This document shows positions 34,082 through 46,385 of a stretch of 64,000 nucleotides of DNA, piece after piece. Position 1 is the stretch's first letter. Every line of letters begins with the position of its first letter. The position numbers and the translations under genes are program-made. The stretch lies in the NCBI RefSeq assembly GCF_047948215.1, contig NC_134464.1, forward strand, positions 37,209,520-37,273,519. Reading direction: 5' to 3'. The notes beneath the pieces were generated by a model, which saw only the letters and a program-made list of their open reading frames with translations, did not search any database and had not been told where the DNA came from. This stretch comes from Lycorma delicatula (taxonomy: Eukaryota > Arthropoda > Insecta > Hemiptera > Fulgoridae).

Positions 34082-34446
34082 AAAAATCTGATGTGGACAC
34101 TACATGACTTCCTTGTACGCCTTTTTTTTAAATGACTTAAATTTTTTAAATGACTTTTTACATTTTTTTTTTTTAAATGAAAAGTGCATAAAATTTTATT
34201 TTACTAATAACTTCTGATTTTTTATTGTTATTATTGAATTATTATTTATTGTAAATATTTTTTTAATAAAAAAATTAATTTATTGTTAATAAATCAATAT
34301 ATTTAAATTTAAAAAAAAGGTACAAAAAGGAGATACAGTTTGATTCGAACCGATGTGCTTTCCCCTTGTAAGATTAAAATATTTCAATAATTAAAATTTC
34401 ATTTGGCTATAACTCTGGAACCAATGAAATTAAGTACCACTTATTA
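34082..34446 (+). mobile_element. element D left half
   Basis: It runs from AAAATCTGATGTGGACACTA through GATTCGAACCGATGTGCTTT to ACCAATGAAATTAAGTACCA and is then cut. It faces an inverted, near-complete D copy 40 bases away. Confidence 0.8.
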
Positions 34447-34487
34447 CATGGGTAAAAACCCATGGGTCGACTTTGACATAAGTTTTA

Positions 34488-35122
34488 TTACTTCCTTGTA
34501 CGAAGTAAAGAAAGTATTGTGATCGCGAAAAATTTCGGTTTTCTAATTTTAATGCAAATATACATTTGGACCATCACTGAATCCATGTTGACTAATTTTA
34601 GCGTGACGTACGTATGTATCTCGTATGAGTCAAAAACTATTAGCCGTAGGATTTAGAAATTTTGACTGCAATCGATTGGACCAAAAGTGTCCAAAAAAGC
34701 TTAAAATCTAAAGTTTTTGGAATTTTGATTTTCTCTTATTTACAGTCAGAGCTTTTCAACGATATATCAAGTGGTACTTATTTTCATTGGTTCCAGAGTT
34801 ATAGCCAAATAACATTTTAATTCATGGAAAATTTTTGATCTTACAAGGAGAAAGCACATCGGTTCGAATCATAATGCATCTCCTTTTTTTTTACCTTTCC
34901 TTTTTTTAATTTAAATATATTGATTTATTAATAATTATCAACCTCTGTAAAGAATTTTTATATAAATAATAATTCAATAATAACAATAAAAAAAAATATG
35001 AAAAAATATCAGAAGTTTTTAATGAAATAAGATTTTTACTTTTCATTAAAAAAAAAAAACAAAATGTGTAAATGTAATTTAATATGCGTACAAAGAAGTT
35101 ATGTGGTGTCCATATAAGATTT
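34488..35122 (-). mobile_element. element D, near complete
   Basis: On the plus strand it opens with TACTTCCTTGTACGAAGTAA followed by AGAAAGTATTGTGATCGCG, and includes AAAAACTATTAGCCGTAGGA and GCACATCGGTTCGAATCATA. It closes with the complement of the TGTGGACACTACAT end. The terminal hairpin is well preserved. Confidence 0.82.
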
Positions 35123-35784
35123 TTTTTTTTTACATTGGTTTATTAAAATAAAAATTAAAAATATTCTAGTAAAATAAAATAAAAACGAATGATTTAGCGA
35201 TGTATTAAATAATAACACATAATGTATTAAATAACTAAAAAGTAATTTTTTTACATCAAAATCTTTATTGCTAAGCTTTCACCCGTTACAATTTGTAAGG
35301 GTGAAAAGCAGGACGTAAAGAATTGTATCGTTTCTTTTCTCTCTGGTACTTAAGTTGTGTGAAAGGATAGAGGATTTTAACTTCTCAAATTTACGCTGTC
35401 TTAAATTATAACAAAACCGTATCTATGAACGCGTAGAACACACAGAAGAAAGCGTTGTAATAGACAACTCGTACAATGTAATACCTATTGCCTCGAAACC
35501 TATTTGCAACCAAAATTGCAAATAACTAAACATCTTGCGACAATAAGTAGTATAAATTGTTTTTTTCTCGATCTAACTTCTTTTACTCATTTACCTGAAT
35601 GTTTAAAGAAACATTCGATTAAGATAAATTAAGAGAAACATACGATTAAGCAAAGTGTATTGAACTCCTGAATTAGAGAATTCAGTTCAACTCTTTGTCT
35701 AATGTTTCGCGAGGCAAAACTCGCTAATGAACAGTTTTATGACCTCTGTTTATATGAAATTTTTATATATAGGTAGATTATAAA
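35123..35784. other. AT-rich sequence with a family F scrap
   Basis: A short piece at about 35700-35765 (AAAACTCGCTAATGAACAGT) resembles family F. No gene is seen. Confidence 0.4.
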
Positions 35785-37375
35785 ATCTACCTAGATTTTA
35801 TTAGAAAGCTACCTATTGTAATGGGTACCATGATTCGACTTACGGAAAATTTCGACATATCTTCGCGTTCAAATCCTCCAGACCCAAAACCACCATCAGT
35901 TCAAAAGTTTATACATCCATTTATATATATATATATATTTCACTTTCTTGTGGATACAACTGCCGTAATTCTGCGCCAATCACTTTCAAATTGATACATA
36001 AAATATAACGACTAAAATCTCAGTCGAGCTGGTTAATATGCAAAATCGGACCATAGGGGTGGAAATGGGGGCTTTTTAGAAAAAAAATAAATATCAGTAT
36101 AACTTTCTTATTGAGTAAAATATCGAATTCGTTTAAAGTTCCTACTATTCTTTGTGTAAGGGCCTAAAACTTCTCTAAGTAAGGTTTTTTGATATAACCA
36201 ACCATTGGCCCAGAAAGTGGAAAAAATGGGATTTCGAAGACAAAAAAAATCATACCTACCTTAATAGACACATTATTGAATCGGTTTAAAGTGATCATTA
36301 GTCATCTAAACATTAACTAAAACTTTTGTCTGTAACAATTTTTGATTAACCCTTACGGCTAGGGATGACAAAAATATTGCTGAAATTGTAAGATGGGACT
36401 TGTTGTATGCTAACCATGTGAAACATTTTTTCACATGTACCATTGTCGTATTGAGAAAATTTGAAGTTTTTCTTAACTTTAAGGTGGAAATCTTTTTTAT
36501 TCCTACTTAGCATCGGTGAAATCTACCTCCGTCTTCCGGCGTACCGAAAGGGATTTTTTTCTTTGGACACATCTGAAGGATAATATATATAACAACAATG
36601 ACACAATCGACCGACTCAAGCGCAACATCAAAGATGAAATATCCCGCATAATTACAGCGACCATCCGAAAAGTAGTATCTGACATGAAAAAACGTGTTGA
36701 GACATGTGCAGATAGAGGACAATTTCAGCATCTATTTAGAAAAAATAAATAAATATATATGCTTTTTGTTCACCTACAAAATACAGTAGAGTATATTATG
36801 TTAATAGAATTTTTTTAAGAATATCACGTATTGAGTTGCGTATTTTTTGGTTCACTCTGTATTATGTAAATATTACTTTTAAAGTTTAAACACTACACGT
36901 ATAATTTAGTAAAATTAGATTGCACCGCGCTAATAAATTTCACTGAACTTAAGAACACAGTCATTTAACAAATGAATAGAGAGTGTTTGTTTACAACAGT
37001 TTAAAACATAAATTGAGTGGGCTTTACGTACGTAACGTATATATTTACTTAAAGAAGATATAATGTATAGTAATCGTTAAATAATTTAGAGCAAGACATC
37101 GAGTGGGACGATGTCATTAGGATTTGTCTAACGAAAATACGCTGGGAAAAGTTTGGATTGGATCGGATTACAGAACAGAGTAAGAAAGAATACTTTCGAA
37201 TAAAACTAAACATAAAACTGAGAATAAAACTGTGAACATTTTTATTTCTTAAATCTAGAAAAAATAACAAATAATTAATTATAATATTAGTATGTGATGA
37301 AAATATTCTCACTCTACTTAATGACTTAATTAAATGGATAAAGAAAAAAAAATTGTTTCTTTATTATTTATGATT
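35785..37375 (-). repeat. right copy of the 1.6-kb inverted duplication
   Basis: This is the opposite-strand partner of 27410-29098, with the same internal order: module E, transposase remnant, TTGGTTCACTCTGTATT end and non-coding part. It ends at the poly-A side of a retrotransposon at 37383, which suggests an insertion at or near the unit's edge. Confidence 0.82.
36503..36752 (+). pseudogene. Tc1/mariner-type transposase C-terminus, right copy
   Basis: It reads like the left copy: RDFFLWTHLKDNIY, IDRLKRNIKDEISRI, then KKRVETCADRGQFQHLF. A three-base loss and several substitutions separate the two. As in the left copy, only the C-terminus remains, joined upstream to module E, so the fusion predates the duplication or belongs to the element itself. 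The minus-strand frames here are shadows. Confidence 0.82.
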
Positions 37376-37382
37376 TTCTTTT

Positions 37383-37860
37383 TCTTTTTTTTGTCTTCAG
37401 TCATTTAACTGGTTTGATTCAACTCTCCAAGATCCCCTACCTAGTGTTAGTCGTTTCATTTCAATATACCCCTACATCCTACATCCCTAACAATTTGTTT
37501 TACATATTCTAAAATTTGCCTGCCTACACAATTTTTTCCTTCTACCTGTCCTTCCAATATTAAAGCGACTATTCCATGATGCCTTAATATGTGGTATATA
37601 AGTCTGTCTCTTCTTTTAGCTATAATTTTCCAAATGCTTCTTTCTTCATCAATTTGCCGTAACACCTCTTCATTTATCATTTTATCCACCCATCTGATTT
37701 TTAACATTTTCCTGTAGCACCACATTTCAAAAGATTCTAATCTTTTCTTCTCAGGTACTCCAATCGTCCAATTTTCACTTCCATATAAAGCTACGCTCCA
37801 AACAAATACTTTGATTTTATTTTTATAAAGTGATGATTTTTACAAAATATTACCTGATTA
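37383..37860 (-). pseudogene. non-LTR retrotransposon C-terminus with poly-A
   Basis: Read from 37860 downwards, about 130 codons are open: YKNKIKVFVWSVALYGSENW (the YGSExW signature after the thumb), EMWCYRKMLKIRWVDK, EVLRQIDEERSIWKIIAKRR, HILRHHGIVALILEGQVEGK and EYVKQIVRDVG. A frameshift near 37470 follows, after which the family's end continues in another frame to TGACTGAAGAC plus poly-A. The proteins normally have an endonuclease and reverse transcriptase upstream; here both are lost by 5' truncation. A close relative of the last part lies at 52338. Confidence 0.88.
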
Positions 37861-38169
37861 ATAAATATTGTAACGTTAAATAATTTTCTTTGGAAAAAAT
37901 TAATAATTATTGTATTTAAAAGCAAAATTAATTACAGGTTTTGTTTTATATATTCTTAATCCCATTAGGTACGGATAATGATGGAAGATATTTCCGTTTA
38001 TAATTTATAATGTAGCTAGTAATCAATTGGGAAATCTTTTAAAATAAAAATAAAACGTAATAGTTACATATAAATTTTGTAATAGAAAATTGATTTCCCT
38101 TCTGACATAAATAACAGCAGTTTAGAAAAAATTCCAAATTTTTTTCTCACTCTCACTTACACGCGCGCG

Positions 38170-38212
<43 letters not shown>

Positions 38213-38434
38213 CCCCCTCTCATTCCTCACACACTCTCTCTCTTTCTTTCTCTGTTCAACAATAATGGAGAAAAGAAATGGAAGACCAGATACACAGAAA
38301 AACTACTCGATTTATGATTATTTGATTATCCAAATAAATCCCTTTAAATTTTAAAATCACCCGTGTAAAAATACCTTTAAAAAGGTATATCATGATGTGT
38401 ACAATTAAGATTTTCCATACGTACATTAAATGTT
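37861..38434. other. AT-rich sequence with microsatellite
   Basis: Apart from the GC/CA/CT tract at 38160-38253, nothing is recognised. Confidence 0.6.
38160..38253. repeat. (GC)n-(AC)n-(CT)n compound microsatellite
   Basis: CGCGCG passes into about 16 CA repeats, then CCCCCCTCTC and CTCTCTCTTTC runs. The GC part could adopt left-handed DNA in principle. Confidence 0.95.
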
Positions 38435-38505
38435 TTACTTTCCCGATTATAGCGATATATGTTGCTATACCATCTATAGCTATAATAGGAAAGTATATAG
38501 ATCGA
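38435..38505 (+). mobile_element. element C left-hairpin scrap
   Basis: Only the terminal hairpin region is present: TTTACTTTCCCGATTATAGC ... GCTATAATAGGAAAGTAT. The following sequence does not match element C. Confidence 0.6.
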
Positions 38506-40065
38506 TAAAAAAAAATAATTTGTGAAAAAACGTTTATTCCAGTGCTTCAAAGTTAAAAAAATCTATTTTTGTCAGACGGACGTTTACGTTTATACTTATT
38601 TATCTTTGCTTTTATTTGGTCTTACAAGTACGGACCCTGCTGACGAATTTTCTTCAAATTTTGATAGACAGGTACTACTCGTACGTTCTGGGGAAAAAAC
38701 TGTATTACATTTTTACAAAAATTTGAAAAAGGGATGGGGTTGTTTTGGTCGGAATAAAATTTCAAATCTTTAATCGGGCATTTAAATAAAATAAATTTTC
38801 CTATAGAGGTTGAAGTTCATCAAGATTACCAGAAATTTTTATTTAATATTCATCCCCTCCCCAAAGTATGACTTTTTACTTTCATTTTTTTTAGGTCTTC
38901 AAATCACTATAAAAATATTTTGCCCATCCCTCTCCATTGATCTGTGGTAACAAAACGTTTTTTTTTTTATTTTTAAAAAATTCGTAAGTTACCCGTTGCA
39001 TGTAAAATTTAAAAAAATAATAATTTTCGATAGTACTTAATTTTTAGTATAGTTTGAAAAAAATAATTATCAAAATATTTTCATCCCCTTCCTAAAAAAT
39101 TACAACTTTTTTTATTTAGAATTATGACTGTATCTTTGTATTTTTAAAACAATTTTAAAATCTTCTTTTAAATTAAATTTAAATTAATTATCACCACGAT
39201 TATTTTCTTAAGAATGAATTTTATCTGAGAATACTTCCCTTTTAGATTCGGAACCCCCAGAATAAAATAAAAGATATTTTACAAATTAACACTTTTAATG
39301 CTGAAAACGTATTTTGTTGAACAATAAAAATTGAATCTATTCTCGGGTTTTTTTACAAATCTCTTTGTAAAAGTCATTATATGAAACTAGAAGACAAGAG
39401 GTGAACAATTAAAATAAAAATTGTGTTCATTCCCGGATTAAAATTTAAATTCTTCTAGATCAAATGTACATTACGATTCCATCAACAGTGTTGTGAAATT
39501 CTTAGTTGGTCGAACAAAGCGAATCTCTGTTTTAACTCAACGTTTTGTCATTTCATTTATTCCTGTGTTTTTATTATACTAAAGATCAAACGTTTTCCGA
39601 CTTTTATGATTTTGTTTTAAAAAACACGAAGGTTCCACGCTTTTAGACGGATGATGTTTTTTCATAAGTGTTCTCTTTCAACAAAGAAGCTGTTATTAAA
39701 TGGTAGCTAGTGCCGCTCTATCTTTTATTTTTGAAAAGATAATACGTTAACGAGTAGTATGATAAAATTTTGAACCTTCTCTTCATTCTAGAAAATCGAT
39801 TTAAATAAAAGATAATCTTTGTTTTGTGGATGCCCTAATAAAATAAAAACTACTTACCGATTTCGCTGAAAATTTCACAATTTATTATTATTTGTTCCGA
39901 GGGTATTAAAATGTTATTAGTTCCGTAAAATATTTAATAATATTATAATTTAATCACATAATTACTATCTGAGGAAGTCGATATTGACATAGAAAACGAT
40001 CGATATAGACAATGACAATCGATGTAGACGATATCTCTCGAAATATACGACAATTTTGTTTTTTG
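38506..40065. other. AT-rich sequence, nothing recognised
   Basis: The 83-codon frame at 38522 and several A/T runs are seen; no motif supports a gene. Confidence 0.5.
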
Positions 40066-40176
40066 TTTTTTTTAACCTTCGGGTTCACCGATAGATATTG
40101 CTTCAGAGGATGAGATGAATGATTTGTAGCGTGTGTGAAAAATGCTATGCCTGACCGCGATTCGAACTCGGGACCT
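40066..40176 (-). mobile_element. SINE-A, head partly missing
   Basis: The minus strand shows GGTCCCGAGTTCGAATCGCG (B box), GGCATAGCATTTTTCACACA, CATCTCATCCTCTGAAGC and a CGAAGGTTAAAAAAAAC tail. The A-box region is absent, consistent with 5' truncation. Confidence 0.85.
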
Positions 40177-40224
40177 TTTATTAAATTTAGTAAAAGAATT
40201 TTTAGGTTATTTATTTATACTTTT

Positions 40225-40926
40225 TACTTCCTTGTACTAAATAAAGGAAGTATTGTGATCGCGAAAAATTTCGGTTAACAGATTTTAAGCGAAAAACCCA
40301 TTTTGACAATCTCTGATCCATTTTGAATAGTTTCGGGGATGACGTCTGTATGTATGTATGTACGTACGTATCTATCTCGCAAAACTCAAAAACGATTAGC
40401 CGTAGGATGTTGAAATTTTGCATTTAGAACTATTGTAACATGTAGCTGTACAGCTTCCCGTTTGATTGCAATGGACTGAACCAAACGTGTCCAAAAAACC
40501 CAAAATCAAAAAAGAAAATTGGATTTTGTACTTTTTCTTAACTGCAGTAAGCCCTCATTGAGACTTTTTCAACGATTACCATGTGGTACTTATTTTCATT
40601 GGTTCCATAGTTATAACCAAAAAAAATTTTAATTAATGAAATATTTGGTTCTTACAAGGGGAAGGCACATCGGTTCTAATCAAACTTCATCTCCTTTCTT
40701 TTTTAATTTAATTATATTGATATATTAATAATTTATTAACCTCTTATTTAAAAAAATTACGAAAAATAATAATTCAATAATAACAATGAAAAAAAAAAAT
40801 ATGAAAAAAATCAGAAGTTATATTAATGAAATATAATTTTATGTCCGTTTCATTAAAAAAAAAATTGCATATATGTAATTTAATAGGCGTACAAGGAAGT
40901 CATGTAGTATCCACATCAGATTTTTG
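40225..40926 (-). mobile_element. element D, near complete
   Basis: It opens with TTACTTCCTTGTACTAAATA and AAGGAAGTATTGTGATCGCG, and carries AAAACGATTAGCCGTAGGAT and AAGGCACATCGGTTCTAATC (B box mutated). It ends TACAAGGAAGTCATGTAGTA. This is the longest D copy here. The 70-codon minus frame in it is incidental. Confidence 0.85.
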
Positions 40927-43315
40927 TATGATTTATATAGTAGTGAGATTGGTGACGTTTGAACTTTGGTAAAAATTTCGTGGGTCATAGGAAGAATGAA
41001 TGGAAATTAATAGCGAATTAATACTGTTCAACTTATTGTTTTCGTTATATCCTCCATTTCATTGTTTTCGTAATTTATAAAAATATAAATAAACATAATA
41101 TTATTAACATTTATATAGAAGATAAAACTTTTATAATTTAAAAATAACAATGCATCCAAAACGATAAAATATTGGTCCACACACATTTCGGGCCAAGAGA
41201 ATACACAAAAAATGAAACAGAGGAAGAACAGCACAACGAAATAACGAAATAGATAACTTATGTCACCGTTACGGACTTCAGGATCATCACAACAACCTGT
41301 AAATGATGATTCCATCAATTGATATTACTTGATCGTACTGCATTTCAGCACCTCCCGTGTTGAAAAACGTAGCTTTTTTTTTATATATGCGCCAAATGGG
41401 ATCACAAAAACATCATATATCCCAGAGCATTTCGATGATTTTTGATTTATTTAACTGAAATACAATTAATATTGTACATAATATACATATTATTATTTTG
41501 ATAATATAATTTGTCAAATATAATAAAAAAATTATTTAATTCATATACTTAAATTTAGCAACAGCAAAACATTGCCTGATTTACTAGTTATATATAATTT
41601 TTTTAATGTTAGTAAAACTTAATTAGCAAAAAAAATGAAAACCTTTTTTTTTTTTGTAAAATGATTAACCATTGATATTAAAGATGATAATCGGGAAGCT
41701 TGTGTAAGATCAGTAAGATGAACATCACTTACGTAGAATAGCTGGCAAGACATCTCTAACTTATGAAAAATTGTACATTGAAGAATCAAGTTGTTTAAAT
41801 CGCTGTATTTTATCCCATGTTTAGATAAATCCTTTTACCTTTCTCATTTCTGGTCATTTTCTTATACGGCAATTTCTAACCACTATACCGAAAGAGGATT
41901 TCATGCAAGTTAATATAAACGACTTCACCAAATGGCAAAGGATTAATCAATTAATACTTTTGGTATGACAGGGATAAAATACCTCCACGAAATCTCTGAT
42001 GTTTAACGTCTCTGAAAACAGTGCTTATATGTTACTAATGTTTGATTTTTTTTACTTTGGTTAAACCTTCTACACTTACCATCGATGATTCCGAGCTGTT
42101 GTTTTTTTTTTATTAATTTTCATAGTAGGGTTTATTTTGTTAAATTCAAAACAAAATTAGTGAGATCTTTGTATTTATATAAAATTCTCATGTATAGTAA
42201 GAATTACATTAAGGATATAGAAATTATCTTTAGACTCATTTTCATATAATTTGTAAAACCACTTATAATTTCCATTTTTTAAAGGAGAATAATATTTCTT
42301 ATGAGTTAGTTGTGAAATGTATTTGCTTATACTTTGTGAAAATTAGCTTGCCACGCCATAAAATGAATTCACGCTCCAAAATATAATCAAAATCCTTATT
42401 TCTATATTCACCGACATCTTTCATTTTACACCGTCTCATGGAGGGCGTGAAAATTAAATCTGCATAGTGTGTACGTGCTCTTACTTACTTCTCATAGTTA
42501 TCTATATGTCTTATTTATTTAGTCTTAGCTTCTACATCTTTCATATTCAAATTATGTAAAGCTAATATAAATTTTCTTTGCTGTATCATTAACCTATATT
42601 CTTGAATATTTGTGTAAAAGATAAACCTACAATATTCTTTCCTAAGAATGCAGGTATAGTAAAAGGGAAAATTCTGTTGTAAATTTTAATAAAAATATTT
42701 TTAACATTATTTAAAATTTTTATATAAGTTGTTTCTATTTTTTAAATTGGTATTCTGATTTACTGTTTAATTCTTCCGTTTATAAATTGGCATTTCGTGA
42801 TCCAGCTTCTATCTCCTTTTATCTGTGTACCGAACTTTCTTAAAGGAATATTACCCTTTCCACGAACGTAGTATTTCTAGCTGAGAAGATTTTAAATAGT
42901 TTTTATTAGTAACTGTTAAATTATACCGAACAGATGTAACTTTAATCGGCATGAAATATAATAAAAACTATGTACAAATTCTATTTTTAGTTTTGTAATA
43001 TTTTATAGTTTATAATCGTAGTTATTCAGTATAAAATAATTTAATATATAATTTATTTACGTTATTATAAATTCAAACAGCATTACACATAAAGTTGTAT
43101 AGATTGTTGAGAATTTATTATGAGAATTTTATAACTTATACAAAGTTTTACTATACTGTATATTTACAATGCATAAAACCCGCATATATGCACATTTTAA
43201 CAGGTTTTTCTAATTAAATAATAAAATTTTCCTTCTTTATTCAACGTATTATTTTATAAAACTAAAAAAGTTGAATCATATTTACATTACATTACAGAGA
43301 ATAGTCACTATTATT

Positions 43316-43318
<3 letters not shown>
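40927..43318. other. AT-rich sequence, no supported gene
   Basis: The region holds a 96-codon minus-strand frame (41028-41318), discussed under rejected items. The rest is AT-rich and unremarkable. Confidence 0.45.

Positions 43319-43352
<34 letters not shown>
43319..43352. repeat. (TA)n microsatellite
   Basis: The TA run lies just before the left end of the transposon at 43371. Confidence 0.95.
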
Positions 43353-43356
<4 letters not shown>

Positions 43357-43370
43357 TAATATAATATATA

Positions 43371-44101
43371 CAGGATGTCCCATATAAAACGCAACCCATC
43401 AAACACTCATCCATGAAATTTCAAAAGTCAAGCTTACTTCCTTACTTGTTACTGAAATGGACTCGTCCAACATCTGAACATCGCGGCGACGCAGTAGAAC
43501 ACTACCGATAGTAACAACAATGCAATCATAACGTTCAGTGTATTGCTAGAGACAAGATGGTGTTTCAGCTATATGAACGTGTTTTCATTGTCGAGTCGTA
43601 CTTCAGTACGAAATCAGTGTTTGTAGTGCAAGATTTGTGTCGCCATTAAGTACCCAGATAAACCAGCTCCTAACAAAACATCAGTATTAAGGTTAGTCGC
43701 AAAATTTAGAGAGACCGGTTCTGTTAATAACAAGGAACACAAAAGATCTGCGTCAGTGTTGAATACAGATACAGTCACTGAAATCAAAGACCAAATTACT
43801 CGCCTCGCCAAATAAACCTATCAGACGTTTGTCTGCTGAAATTAATTTGTCTAAATCAACTGTTCATCGGGCGACCAAACAATGGAAATTACGACCTTAT
43901 CGCATTCAAACGGTTCATCAACTTCTTGAGCCCGACAAAGAAAAACGGCTACAATATTGTCAACGGTTCGGTCGATTTCTGCGTGAGGGAATTAATGTTA
44001 TGGATTCGTTATTTTTCACAGATGAAGCACGGTTTCATTTGGATGGCTACGTAAACAGCCATAACAGTAGAAAAAATGTAGAAAAATGGCGGCCATCTTA
44101 A
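43371..44101 (+). pseudogene. Tc1/mariner-like transposon, transposase N-terminal half, frameshifted
   Basis: The left end CAGGATGTCCCATATAAAAC follows a TA, as expected for this superfamily. A frame starts at ATG 43557 with YERVFIVESYFSTKSV (first helix-turn-helix). A frameshift near 43650 leads to KPAPNKTSVLRLVAKFRETG and SVN; another near 43815 leads to RRLSAEINLSKSTVHRA (second helix-turn-helix), YRIQTVHQLL and then LFFTDEARFHLDGYVNSHNS. The last includes the first or second catalytic aspartate block (TDEA). The reading stops at 44100, before the rest of the catalytic domain; no right end is evident. The upstream minus-strand frame at 43614 is a shadow. Confidence 0.88.
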
Positions 44102-45276
44102 TTTTTTTATTCTTTAATAACTTTATAATTATTTATTTAATAAAATTTTTACTTATTACAAAATTTATTAAGCATTTTATTTTAAACAAAATGACATCTT
44201 AGTTGTAAAACTCGTGACAAACAACCCATGCAAACAATTAACCCAACAGTAGTACCGTTGCGCACCGCAATACACCTGATAATTTTGATTAATTGACCAT
44301 TATTATTTATTAACAATTTTTATTACATTTAGTAGAGGAGATAAAAACAGGCAAAAAATTATCAAAAATAATCTAATTCATTAATTATGTGTGAATTAAA
44401 ACAAATAATTCAACGTATATTTATTAAAAATCCAGTCAGATAAAATTCCTTCGTTTTTAATCAACAGACTCAATAAGAAAACAATCTTACTTCCTTGAAT
44501 TTATCTTTACCATTATTGTAGCAATAGTAATATACCGCTGATGAATTTTTTTAAATATAGTGAATATGTCTTGTTCTAGTTTTAAGATAAATTGTGAGTA
44601 ATAGATAATAGTGCTGTCGTTTTCTCTTAAATAAAACATTTCTACCTGCATCTTTTTTCACTTTTTTGTAAGTTTTCTTCTGTGATTTTTTTTATTACTA
44701 TTATTTAATGTAAACTGCAAAATTAATACATTTAATTTATTGTTATTAATACTTGTTAATGAATACACGGAAAAAAATCACCATGCAATTTTGGGTCATA
44801 TAGATATACAGAATAATGTATGTAGTTTAAAAGAAATAAAAATTTATGATAAAATTTCCAGGGTAATTTTTTTTTACTATGAAACGGTCTACTTTAGTGA
44901 TAACATCTCGTATTTCGTATGTTACAGTAATTTCTAACTAGAACTTAACACGTCAAAACATTGTTTTCCTGAATTTTTTTTTTATAAAAGAAGAATATCT
45001 GCCAAACAAGAAACTTTTGTAGTAAACTATTGTAGTACTAAAATGTAAATGCTTGTTAAACTACTGAGTTGTGACAGTTTCGATAGCAACCGTATTTGTT
45101 TATAACTTTAAAAACTGCAGCGTTACTTTACTGCTATAGAAACTTATTTCATTTTTCTCTTATTGTAAAATATTTCTAAAAGAGGAAGGAAAGCCACTGT
45201 CTATACTTAAATTTCATTCAAAACCTATTAGAGTACATGAAAACAATGAAATCTCATACATTATATTAATTTTTTA
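44102..45276. other. AT-rich sequence, nothing recognised
   Basis: No repeat family member or gene is identifiable. Confidence 0.5.
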
Positions 45277-45868
45277 AAAAATCTGATTTCGACACCACAT
45301 GTCTTTCTTGTACGCCTATTAAATTACATATGAATTTTTTTTTTTTTTTAAATTAAAAGTACATCAAATTTAATTTAATTAATAACTTCTGATGTTTTTT
45401 TCATTTTTCTTTTTTTTAATGTTATTGAATTATTATTTATCGTACTTTTTTTTACTGAGGTTAATAATTATTAATAAATCATTATAAATTTAAATTAAAA
45501 AAGAAAGTTAAAAAAAGAAGTTGGAGTTAAAAAAAAGAAGATGAATTTCAAAAAAAAAGGAGAGTAAGAAAAGTGTGATTCCACCGATGTGCCTTACCCA
45601 TAAAAGATCCAAATATTTCATTAATTAAAATTTTATTTGGCTACAACTCTGGAACCAATGAAAATAATTACCAATTATGATATATCGTTGAAAGGCTATC
45701 AATGAGGGCTTATTAGTGCAGTTAAGAAAGTCCAAAACCCAATTTTTTTTTTTTTGGATTTTGGGATTTTTGGTTCTGTCGATTGCAATCAAAAGGGGAG
45801 GAGCACAATTAGATGTTACAACAGTCCTAAATCCAAAATTCTTCCTTTCTTCGTACAAAGAAGTAAGA
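45277..45868 (+). mobile_element. element D with internal deletion
   Basis: The left end, the GTGATTCCACCGATGTGCCT region and CTCTGGAACCAATGAAAATA are present. After CAGTCCTAAATCCAAAATTC the copy jumps to the terminal CTTCGTACAAAGAAGTAAG, losing roughly 150 bases including the GTACGT block. Both ends are retained. The frames on each strand across it are not genes. Confidence 0.82.
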
Positions 45869-46385
45869 AATATTATTTTCATTAATATAAATAGTTTAAC
45901 ATTTAGAACGACAAATCAAATTAAATTTTTTTATATCATACTTCAAAAGGTTTTCATCCGACTTTACTTAACATCTTTAGTGAGTGGCGATGCCTATCTC
46001 AACTAGTCTCAGAGCACACTCATAGCGGTGGCAGTTTTATTTTATTTTTTATATTAATAACTGTTTTTGATGATAGTGGTGTATAAAAACTGCTCATGAT
46101 TAACAGTTATTTTCATTTTTTTATGATTGTTTATAAACAATATAGTTTATTTGTGGACGATTATGTTTGGTTTGGAGTATTATACAAAATAAGTAAGGAA
46201 TAAAACCGAACCTATAATGAAACCGCTACGCAACACTATTTAAGAAAGACTCTCCCATAACTAGCCTGACTGGTTGATAACTACTAGCGCGACTAGTGCA
46301 TATATGTTAGTACTGATTGTTGCTGCCATTAGTCAGGTGGTTACGTGTCAGTGCAGTATCGTGAATGCAGTTGTGTTTGTGTAAA

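Noticed and set aside
37049..37312. 87-codon frame conserved in two places (also 27521-27715)
   Set aside because: Conservation is due to the inverted duplication of the DNA; the frame is disrupted in the left copy and shows no protein-like constraint.
41028..41318. Minus-strand frame of 96 codons with hydrophobic stretches and a plausible ATG
   Set aside because: The hydrophobic, F/I/Y-rich composition is what T-rich DNA gives by chance. No signal-peptide-plus-domain pattern, homologous motif or neighbouring exon was found.
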